A DNA stretch of 5,288 nucleotides. Source: Planctomycetota bacterium. GTDB lineage: Bacteria > Planctomycetota > SKW154. Every line of letters starts with the position of its first letter. Position 1 is the stretch's first letter. A program made the position numbers and the translations under genes. The stretch spans positions 1 through 5,288 of the forward strand of contig JAOAAR010000150.1 of the NCBI GenBank assembly GCA_026418755.1. Direction: 5' to 3'. Below, in pieces: positions 1-5,288 of the stretch. The notes beneath the pieces were generated by a model. The model searched no databases and was not told where the DNA came from. It was given only the letters and a program-made list of their open reading frames with translations.

Positions 1-1
1 C

Positions 2-2449
2 GACAGCCGCGCCGACATCCAACAGCGACTCTACCACGAGATGCGCGTGATTGCCCAGACTGGTTTTATCAACTATTTTCTTGTTGTCTGGGATATCGTC
101 AGATTCGCTCGAAGTAAGGGCATAGCGATAGGTCCTGGACGCGGTAGCGCAGCAGGCAGTATTGTCTCCTACTGTCTTGGAATCACAGATATTGACCCTT
201 TAAAATACGGCCTTCTCTTTGAGAGGTTTCTTAACCCTGAACGGGTCTCGATTCCTGATATAGATATAGATTTTTCACCTTCAAGGCGTGAAGAGATAAT
301 CTCTTATTTGCGTGAGAAATACGGTGCTGATTGCGTGGCGCAACTAATAACATTCGGAACATTGCAAGCGCGGGCTGTCATCCGCGATGTGGCTCGCGTT
401 CTCGACATCCCCCTCCCAGAGGCAGATGCCATAGCAAAACGGATTCCTAAAGGTTCAACTCTCGAAGATGCACTCAAAGAAGACCCTTCTCTCTCAAGTT
501 TAAGCGCTGACGAAACATACAACCGCCTCTTCTCAATCTCGAAAAAACTCGAGGGGCTCTGTCGTCACGCTTCCACTCACGCAGCAGGAGTCGTCATCAG
601 TGACAGGCCACTCGTCGAATACTGCCCTCTTTACCGTGTAGATGGGGAGACTACGACGCAGTATCCGATGGGCGCGCTCGAAGCCATCGGCTTGATGAAG
701 ATGGACCTCCTCGGCTTGATTACCCTTGATGTGATTGAGTGGACGAAAAAAAGCCTCGGGAACGACCCTGTGCCACAGAAGACGGATGAGTTCACCGATA
801 AAAAGACTTATGCTCTTTTACAGAAAGGGGACACGGAAGGAGTTTTTCAGTTGGAATCAGAAGGAATGAAGTCTCTTCTTGTGCGCGTGAAACCAACCCG
901 ATTTGAAGATTTGATTGACATTCTTGCTCTCTTTCGCCCTGGACCGCTGGGCTCCGGCATGGTCGACAGTTATGTGAAAAACCGTAAAGACAGAGGAAGA
1001 ATAGAGTATGTTCATCCTGCACTTAAAGAGATTCTCGACTCTACTTACGGCGTCATCCTTTACCAGGAACAGGTTATGCAAATGGCAAATGTGCTTGCAG
1101 GATTTTCTCTCACGGAGGCTGACCAACTCCGCAAGGCGATGGGTAAGAAGAAAGTTGAGATTGCAGAAGAGTACAGAGAGCGGTTTATCAAGGGAGCCCT
1201 CCAGAAAGGGATTTCTTATGAGACTGCCGAGAAAATCTATTCCCAGATGGCGGAGTTTGCCCATTACGGCTTTAACAAAAGTCACAGCGCCGCATATGCA
1301 GTGCTTGCCTATCGCACCGCATACCTCAAAGCGAATTTTCCACGCCATTTTGCCGCAGCGCTTCTTACTTCTGAAGAGAACAATACGGACAAACTATATA
1401 AATACATTGAGGACTGCCGCAAGAATGGTATAGAGATTCTGCCTCCTGATATAAACAGAAGCGCACCGTATTTCAAAGTAGAAGGGGATGCCATACGCTA
1501 CGGGCTTACCGCAATCAAAGGTGTAAGCAACCGCACAGCCGAAGAGATAGTTTCAAAAAGAGAAAAGGGAGGTAACTATTCCTCCCTGTTTGACTTATGT
1601 GAAAGACTTGATGTGCGTACCCACGACAAGAAAACCTTTGAATCTTTGATAAAAGCCGGAGCACTCGATTCTCTGGGCGGGAACCGCCTTCAACTTCTCG
1701 AGAGTATCGAAAGGGCTATGGAAAGTGGTGCCAGACGACAGAGAGATATAGAAAAAGGGCAGAGTGTGCTTTTTTCTTCTCCTCCATCTCTCCAGAAATC
1801 CCCTCAAGAGGAGCCTCTTCCTTCTCTCCATTTGTCGGAGATGCAACTTCTAGCAATGGAAAAGGAGGTGTTGGGATTCTATCTTTCATCCCACCCTCTC
1901 ATGAGATTCAAAGAGTTGATTTCCATTTTTTCGAATTCGACAGTCTCCGAACTTCGCGGAAAGAAAGAGAACGAACCCGTTGTGCTTGGGGCAATCATTG
2001 AGAACATCTCCAAAAGGCGCTCAAAAAAAGGAGATACTTATTTTCAACTCTCAATTAGTGATATGAGCGGCACCTGCGATTGCATTGTCTTCTCAAGGAC
2101 TATAGAGAATATTGAGTCTTTTCTTAAGAAGGACTCAGCACTGTTTATTCTTGGGAGCGTTGACAACAAACGGGAAAGACCGATGCTCATTGTGAACGAT
2201 ATGGTGCCGTTCGAACAGGCAAGCAACAAGCTTTCAGGGGAGATAAGACTCCGAATTGAGCCAGATGAAGAGACCCTCTTACAACTGAAAAGGTTGTTTG
2301 AGAAGTATCCTGGCAAGACACGAGTAAAAATTCTTGTCTCAGACGGAGAAAGAGAAGCCATCTTACGCTTACCCCAAAGGATCGGCATAACTCCCTCTGA
2401 CGATTGCTTAAGAGAATTACGCGCTCTCTCTACTATCTCTATTGTTTAA
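2..2449 (+). CDS. dnaE: DNA polymerase III alpha subunit, N-terminally cut by window edge
   Basis: Catalytic subunit of the replicative DNA polymerase III holoenzyme (family C polymerase), which extends DNA from dNTPs. The frame is open to the left edge, so the ATG at 41 is internal. About 815 residues are visible (numbered here from the codon at 2-4). The N-terminal PHP domain and some 300 or more residues are missing upstream. Seen in order: GPGRGSAAGS (44-53) of the palm; the acidic PDIDIDF block (85-91), which holds two catalytic aspartates; KMDLLGL with the third catalytic Asp at 235; FRPGPLG (311-317); YQEQ (354-357); FNKSHS (from 424); helix-hairpin-helix DNA-binding region (about 500-570); QSVLF (587-591), which fits the beta-clamp-binding pentapeptide; OB fold (about 658-735); and a short C-terminal domain (about 747-815). 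It lacks the long tau-binding tail of the E. coli protein. The frame is intact with all catalytic residues. Its tail converges on nfi. The family call is very secure; DnaE1 rather than an error-prone DnaE2 is inferred from the complete architecture. Confidence 0.97.
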   Translation, partial: DSRADIQQRLYHEMRVIAQTGFINYFLVVWDIVRFARSKGIAIGPGRGSAAGSIVSYCLGITDIDPLKYGLLFERFLNPERVSIPDIDIDFSPSRREEIISYLREKYGADCVAQLITFGTLQARAVIRDVARVLDIPLPEADAIAKRIPKGSTLEDALKEDPSLSSLSADETYNRLFSISKKLEGLCRHASTHAAGVVISDRPLVEYCPLYRVDGETTTQYPMGALEAIGLMKMDLLGLITLDVIEWTKKSLGNDPVPQKTDEFTDKKTYALLQKGDTEGVFQLESEGMKSLLVRVKPTRFEDLIDILALFRPGPLGSGMVDSYVKNRKDRGRIEYVHPALKEILDSTYGVILYQEQVMQMANVLAGFSLTEADQLRKAMGKKKVEIAEEYRERFIKGALQKGISYETAEKIYSQMAEFAHYGFNKSHSAAYAVLAYRTAYLKANFPRHFAAALLTSEENNTDKLYKYIEDCRKNGIEILPPDINRSAPYFKVEGDAIRYGLTAIKGVSNRTAEEIVSKREKGGNYSSLFDLCERLDVRTHDKKTFESLIKAGALDSLGGNRLQLLESIERAMESGARRQRDIEKGQSVLFSSPPSLQKSPQEEPLPSLHLSEMQLLAMEKEVLGFYLSSHPLMRFKELISIFSNSTVSELRGKKENEPVVLGAIIENISKRRSKKGDTYFQLSISDMSGTCDCIVFSRTIENIESFLKKDSALFILGSVDNKRERPMLIVNDMVPFEQASNKLSGEIRLRIEPDEETLLQLKRLFEKYPGKTRVKILVSDGEREAILRLPQRIGITPSDDCLRELRALSTISIV

Positions 2450-2468
2450 AAATCACCTGAAAAAGTTA

Positions 2469-3182
2469 CTAAAACAGAGGCTTCGAATCTCTTCGACTCG
2501 ACAGACCCGCTGTGATGTTTCCTTTTGAGAGAGAGTCGGCTATCCGTTGCACATCCGGAATCCTGTACCTGCCGCAGAGCGTTTCAACAAATTTGACCGC
2601 ACTTTCGAGTGAAATTCTATGTCCTACGGAAATCACAAGAGGTTCTACGCCGTCTTTTGAGCGAAGCAACATTCCAATCACTTCTCCTTCTTCTGTCACC
2701 AAATTTACTTTTGAGCCTTTTTTTTGCCCTAATTCTGAGGTAGGTTTTCCGAACAGAATGCTTTTTGCACAGCCGATTGTCGGCTTCTCGAGAATCACTC
2801 CAATGTGCGATGCGATTCCGAATCTTCGCGGATGTGCCACTCCTTGACCGTCGACGACAAGCAGGTCAGGCTCTTCTTTCAACTGCGCAAAGGCGGTAAG
2901 CAGGGGTGGAGTCTCTCTGAATGAGAGAAGACCAGGAACATACGGGAAACGGACCTCCTCGACAACGACTTTCTGTTCAAGGAGTTTAAGTTGTGGGTAC
3001 GAGAAGAGGCAGACCGCGGCGCAGGCTCTGTTTTGAGGAAACGCTACATCACAGGCAGCAATCCTGTTTATCTCTCCAAATTGGTCCTGTTGAACCACTC
3101 TTCTCGCCATTTGTTGCTGTAAGTGAATAGCTTCGGAAGGGCTCAGGTCCCAGCGGTGAGTAAATACGGGCTTTAACCCCAT
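2469..3182 (-). CDS. nfi: Endonuclease V (deoxyinosine 3' endonuclease)
   Basis: Cytoplasmic DNA-repair nuclease that cuts the second phosphodiester bond 3' of deoxyinosine, the product of adenine deamination. The protein has 237 residues (E. coli Nfi has about 223). Catalytic and lesion-binding positions known from the Thermotoga enzyme are all present: Asp45 (ACDVAF), the wedge PYVPG (80-84) with Tyr81, Glu90 in SFRE, Asp111 in DGQG followed by HPRR with His117, Lys140 in GCAK, and His188 in VGHRIS. The start at 3182 is chosen because the family N-terminus (WDLSPSEAIHLQQ, residues 11-23) follows directly, and because it lies one base after the panD stop (TGA-A-ATG). A longer reading from 3269 would overlap panD by 86 bases and add 29 residues with no family counterpart. 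The Shine-Dalgarno is weak (GGGTG at 3187-3191, 4 bases from the start), so translation probably depends on coupling to panD. A run of eight A in the coding strand (2718-2725) encodes the Gln-Lys-Lys of residues 153-155 without breaking the frame. Confidence 0.95.
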   Translation of the reverse strand: MGLKPVFTHRWDLSPSEAIHLQQQMARRVVQQDQFGEINRIAACDVAFPQNRACAAVCLFSYPQLKLLEQKVVVEEVRFPYVPGLLSFRETPPLLTAFAQLKEEPDLLVVDGQGVAHPRRFGIASHIGVILEKPTIGCAKSILFGKPTSELGQKKGSKVNLVTEEGEVIGMLLRSKDGVEPLVISVGHRISLESAVKFVETLCGRYRIPDVQRIADSLSKGNITAGLSSRRDSKPLF

Positions 3183-3183
3183 T

Positions 3184-3555
3184 TCACACCCATTTGGCGG
3201 TCTCTTCGCCGACAATTCTGTTCTTTTCGTCGAGCGAAACCACCTTTGTGCGCCCGCTCGACAGTTCATTCTCGTCCGCTAGAGCATAGGCAAGAATGTG
3301 AATTCTGTCACCTACCTCTCCCAACCGTGCAGCAGGTCCGTTCAGAACCACTTCCCCGCTTTTGCGTCTGCCTCTTATCAGGAAAGTGTCGAACCGCGCA
3401 CCGTTGTTCAGATTGACCACAGTAACACGCTGATAGGAGAAAAGTCCTGCCCGTTCTAAAATCTCCTCGTCAACCGTGATACTGCCTCCGTAGTAGAGTT
3501 GGCGCTCGGTTACTACAGCGTTGTGTATCTTCGCTACCAAAACTTCATAAAGCAT
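3184..3555 (-). CDS. panD: Aspartate 1-decarboxylase proenzyme (pyruvoyl-dependent)
   Basis: Decarboxylates L-aspartate to beta-alanine for pantothenate and CoA synthesis. The family is translated as a proenzyme that self-cleaves between Gly24 and Ser25, turning Ser25 into the pyruvoyl cofactor. Here the 123-residue protein (E. coli 126) has YGGS with the Gly24-Ser25 site at exactly the same positions. Lys9, His11, Tyr22, Arg54, Thr57 and Asn72 (in NGPAA) also line up with the E. coli residues. The odd point is residue 58: the highly conserved Tyr, proposed proton donor in the decarboxylation step, is Phe here (TTC, plus-strand positions 3382-3384, within RFDTFLI). The start at 3555 is supported by a good Shine-Dalgarno (AGAGGGGAGA, 3565-3574, GGAG about 10 bases from the ATG) located inside the end of panC. 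It overlaps panC by 11 bases and is followed one base later by nfi. No panZ-like activator gene is seen nearby. Family assignment is secure; full activity is less certain because of the Y58F change. Confidence 0.95.
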   Translation of the reverse strand: MLYEVLVAKIHNAVVTERQLYYGGSITVDEEILERAGLFSYQRVTVVNLNNGARFDTFLIRGRRKSGEVVLNGPAARLGEVGDRIHILAYALADENELSSGRTKVVSLDEKNRIVGEETAKWV

Positions 3556-4423
3556 CGCAAAAAATCTCCCCTCTATTCGGACATACTATTATATTGTCTA
3601 TTAACCTCGTTGAGCCAATAAAAACAGCGATTCCGATGACAACGCTTTCTTCAATACTCTCCACCTTTCTCAGACTTTTTGGTTCAACAATCTCAATGTA
3701 GTCAATCCTGCCTCCTGCCTCTTGTACAATCTCTTTCATCCGCTCAACTATCTTGCTTACCTCCTTCTCTTTCTCGTTCACTATCATCCTTTCCGCCTCT
3801 TTCAGCGCTTTGTAAAGACAGACTGATTTCTTGCGCTCTTCTTTCGAAAGGTACTCGTTCCGTGACGACATCGCCAATCCATCAGGTTCTCGAACAGTCG
3901 GCACGAAGACCAGTTTAACAGGGAAGTCGAGGTCCAGAACCATCTGCTCAATAACACAGCACTGCTGGTAGTCTTTCTGTCCGAAATACGCCACATTCGG
4001 CTGGACGATGTTAAAAAGTTTGGCAACTACAGTGAGAACCCCTCTGAAGTGACCCGGCCGTTTTGCCCCACACATCCCGCTGACTAAAGCAGGATGCGGC
4101 TCCACAACAGTCCCACTTCCTCTTGGATACATCTCCTCAACTGTTGGTATGAATACTACATCAGCGCCCGCTTTCTCGCACATCTCGCAATCCGCTTTCT
4201 CACGGCGCGGATATTTTCCAAAATCTTCCTTCGGACCAAATTGAAGCGGATTGACGAAAATCGAAACGACCGTCCTATCACATTCGGCAACTGAACGCTC
4301 CACAAGCGTAATATGCCCTTTATGAAGCGCTCCCATTGTTGGAACAAACCCGACGACTCTTCCTTCTCTTGCCCATATACCCCTTAAATCTTTCATCTCC
4401 GATTTCTTGCGTATAATCTGCAT
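3545..4423 (-). CDS. panC: Pantothenate synthetase (pantoate--beta-alanine ligase)
   Basis: ATP-dependent ligase joining D-pantoate and beta-alanine through a pantoyl-adenylate to give pantothenate, AMP and PPi; cytosolic, nucleotidyltransferase (HIGH/KMSKS) superfamily. The protein has 292 residues (E. coli 283). Visible motifs: VPTMGALHKGH (27-37) with the HIGH-like HKGH, FVNPLQFGP (56-64), CGAKRPGHFRGV (118-129), FGQKDYQQ (147-154), GLAMSSRNEYLS (182-193, the KMSKS-like loop) and STRLIDN (271-277). The start at 4423 is preferred over an in-frame ATG at 4475-4477. MQIIRKKSEM is the usual family N-terminus, and a strong Shine-Dalgarno (GAGGT within AGGTGAGGT, 4431-4439) sits 7 bases upstream. 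The extra 18 residues of the longer reading look like translated intergenic DNA. Its 3' end overlaps panD by 11 bases, so the two enzymes that produce and use beta-alanine are likely translated together. No panB or panE is present in the window. All active-site motifs appear intact. Confidence 0.97.
   Translation of the reverse strand: MQIIRKKSEMKDLRGIWAREGRVVGFVPTMGALHKGHITLVERSVAECDRTVVSIFVNPLQFGPKEDFGKYPRREKADCEMCEKAGADVVFIPTVEEMYPRGSGTVVEPHPALVSGMCGAKRPGHFRGVLTVVAKLFNIVQPNVAYFGQKDYQQCCVIEQMVLDLDFPVKLVFVPTVREPDGLAMSSRNEYLSKEERKKSVCLYKALKEAERMIVNEKEKEVSKIVERMKEIVQEAGGRIDYIEIVEPKSLRKVESIEESVVIGIAVFIGSTRLIDNIIVCPNRGEIFCDAL
3565..3574 (-). promoter_or_regulatory. Shine-Dalgarno of panD inside the panC 3' end
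   Basis: The minus strand reads AGAGGGGAGA, with GGAG about 10 bases before the panD ATG at 3555. It lies within the last codons of panC, consistent with overlapping, coupled genes. Confidence 0.7.
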
Positions 4424-4492
4424 CTTTGCTACCTCACCTGAACTCCATACCCCTAACATCGGATAACGGCACAACAACCTATAAAAGGTAGA
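4424..4492 (-). other. Intergenic gap between short nfeD and panC
   Basis: This 69-base gap is the longest non-coding stretch in the window. Apart from the panC ribosome binding site I see no convincing -10/-35 pair, hairpin with T-run, or riboswitch-sized structure. A TATAGG hexamer near the nfeD end has no well-spaced -35 partner. panC may be transcribed by readthrough from nfeD or from a promoter I cannot recognise. Confidence 0.5.
4431..4439 (-). promoter_or_regulatory. Shine-Dalgarno of panC
   Basis: The minus strand reads AGGTGAGGT here, a near-ideal ribosome binding site ending 7 bases before the ATG at 4423. It decides the panC start against the upstream in-frame ATG at 4477. Confidence 0.8.
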
Positions 4493-5002
4493 CTATTTCT
4501 TGTCGAGGAGTTTTGTATCGTCGTCACGGACCGCGCGCACCATAATACGGTTTCCGCTCACATCAATCACCTCTATCTTCGTTCCTTCGTCTATAATCAT
4601 CCCTTCTGAAATCACTTGATACCGCTTCCCTTCAATCTCCGCAATTCCCGCAGGACGCAGTTGAGATGTCGCCGTCCCCTGCTTTCCCGCCAACTTGCGT
4701 AACTCTATCTCAGGCTGTGTCGCTACCTCTTCATGACTACTCGGTCCCTCTAACAGTATGGCTTTCCCAATACTTGTCTTCGGCAGAATCTTCAATATTC
4801 TCCAGACCACAAAAGGCACCGCAACTACCAAGACCACTAACAGAATCACTCCGAACAGAGTGCTCTCCACAAACGCAAGAATTACGCCTGCCGTCATCAA
4901 AATAGAAGCAGCAACTCCTAATATCCCGCTTGGCAAAAACAACTCCATAAAAAGAAGTATGAATCCCCCTACTGCCAGCCCTAATGAGAGGAATACATTC
5001 AT
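4493..5002 (-). CDS. Short NfeD-family membrane protein
   Basis: A 169-residue NfeD-like protein. Three hydrophobic segments are visible at about 4-22, 27-45 and 49-67, with ELFLPSGILG (20-29) in the first loop, a pattern typical of the family. A charged linker follows, then a C-terminal OB-type NfeD domain (about 106-158) containing GKQGTATSQLRPAGIAEIEGK (spanning 106-126), EGMIIDEGTKIEVI and GNRIMVR. Members of the family act at the membrane, often with slipin (stomatin-like) partners, and are linked to membrane protein quality control or membrane organisation; the exact role here is unknown. The ATG at 5000-5002 overlaps the stop of the preceding gene (ATGA) and has an AAGGAGA Shine-Dalgarno at 5011-5017, so the start is well supported. 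It lacks the ClpP-like protease domain of long NfeD proteins, which its upstream neighbour may supply. Family certain, function inferred. Confidence 0.9.
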   Translation of the reverse strand: MNVFLSLGLAVGGFILLFMELFLPSGILGVAASILMTAGVILAFVESTLFGVILLVVLVVAVPFVVWRILKILPKTSIGKAILLEGPSSHEEVATQPEIELRKLAGKQGTATSQLRPAGIAEIEGKRYQVISEGMIIDEGTKIEVIDVSGNRIMVRAVRDDDTKLLDKK

Positions 5003-5288
5003 CTCTCTGCTCTCCTTACGACTATTCTGTTCGACGATGTCTCGATAACCTCTATTTTTGTACCTGCGTCTAAGAACTCACCGTCTGTTGTAACATCAAT
5101 CAGTTCGTTTTTAAAACGCGCCTTTCCAGTAGGATGTAGAGGCGTCTCTGAAACTCCTATCGCTCCTTTATTGACCGCTCTCGTTTGCGGCGCGCCACTC
5201 CCGTGCACCTCTTCCGACGCAGGTACTAACACCAGAAGATTCTCGAACCTCTTCGATTTCGGTAGATACCGACTGAGCAGCGCTATCC
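4999..5288 (-). CDS. NfeD-family protein, C-terminal end only (N-terminus beyond right edge)
   Basis: The reading frame is open to the right edge; a GTG at 5230-5232 is internal because the upstream codons continue sensible sequence (RYLPKSKRFENLLVL). The 95 visible residues hold the post-membrane stretch with YLPKS...F..L (7-18), typical just after the last transmembrane helix of long NfeD proteins. A linker and the C-terminal OB domain (about 40-91) follow, with GAIGVSETPLHPTGKARF, DGEFLDAGTKIEVIE and NRIVVR. Long NfeD proteins usually carry an N-terminal ClpP-like serine protease domain and several membrane helices before this point. That these exist here is inference, since they are outside the window. 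The stop overlaps the start of the short nfeD by 4 bases, and the two C-terminal domains are clear paralogues. Family assignment from the OB domain is good; full-length architecture is not visible. Confidence 0.85.
   Translation of the reverse strand, partial: IALLSRYLPKSKRFENLLVLVPASEEVHGSGAPQTRAVNKGAIGVSETPLHPTGKARFKNELIDVTTDGEFLDAGTKIEVIETSSNRIVVRRAER
5011..5017 (-). promoter_or_regulatory. Shine-Dalgarno of the short nfeD
   Basis: The minus strand reads AAGGAGA, ending 8 bases before the ATG at 5002, inside the last codons of the upstream nfeD. It supports the ATGA-overlap start. Confidence 0.75.

Noticed and set aside
857..1348. Long antisense open frame (163 codons) and a plus-strand frame at 1008-1433 inside dnaE
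   Set aside because: Both lie fully within the well-conserved dnaE coding frame, show no recognisable family features and have no supporting start signals. They are shadow frames.
2023..2029. A7 run followed by GGAG in dnaE, considered as a programmed frameshift or slippage site
   Set aside because: Both alternative frames stop within about a dozen codons and would cut the OB fold. No stimulatory hairpin is evident, and the zero frame continues the normal family sequence.
2494..2538. Inverted repeat CGACTC...GAGTCG near the 3' end of nfi, considered as a terminator
   Set aside because: It has only 6 pairs with a loop of about 33 bases, lies within coding sequence and has no following T-run. 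Consistent with chance.
2718..2725. A8 run on the coding strand of nfi, considered as a frameshift
   Set aside because: The frame is intact on both sides of the run with family motifs preserved, so there is no evidence of a disrupted or recoded gene.
3183..3269. N-terminal extension of endonuclease V starting at 3269
   Set aside because: It would overlap panD deeply and add 29 residues with no family match. The ATG at 3182 gives the expected N-terminus.
4424..4477. N-terminal extension of panC starting at 4477
   Set aside because: The 18 extra residues are unlike any PanC N-terminus, and the strong Shine-Dalgarno lies just before the ATG at 4423.
5243..5256. A 14-base stretch (TCGAACCTCTTCGA) nearly identical to one at 2483-2496 (TCGAATCTCTTCGA), considered as a dispersed repeat
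   Set aside because: A single 13/14 match inside two unrelated coding regions with no similarity in the flanks. Probably chance.

Overview
The window looks like an ordinary stretch of chromosome from a bacterium. GC is moderate, roughly 45-50% by eye. All genes use standard Shine-Dalgarno starts and are tightly packed. I cannot place the organism to phylum. The DnaE has the compact C-terminus seen outside Proteobacteria, and the PanC, PanD, endonuclease V and NfeD sequences are divergent but clearly bacterial. An uncultured or metagenomic lineage is plausible but not shown.

Layout. The plus strand from the left edge to 2449 carries the C-terminal ~815 residues of the replicative DNA polymerase III alpha subunit (dnaE). 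Its N-terminal PHP region lies outside the window. After only 19 bases it meets a convergent minus-strand run. Read in transcription order from the right edge, that run is: the C-terminal end of a long NfeD-type membrane protein (partial), a short NfeD-family membrane protein, panC, panD and nfi (endonuclease V).

Spacing is operon-like. The two nfeD genes overlap by 4 bases (ATGA). There are 69 bases between the short nfeD and panC, panC and panD overlap by 11 bases, and panD and nfi are one base apart (TGA-A-ATG). PanD makes beta-alanine from aspartate and PanC ligates it to pantoate, so this pair forms the last part of vitamin B5 (pantothenate) synthesis. The NfeD pair is probably a membrane quality-control module. 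Endonuclease V repairs deaminated adenine (inosine) in DNA.

No RNA genes, CRISPR arrays, mobile elements, long repeats or convincing promoters or terminators were seen, and the longest gap between genes is 69 bases. I did not find a novel multi-gene system. The most notable points are a PanD whose catalytic-site Tyr58 is replaced by Phe, the DNA-repair gene coupled to panCD, and a tandem NfeD pair with no slipin gene immediately downstream.
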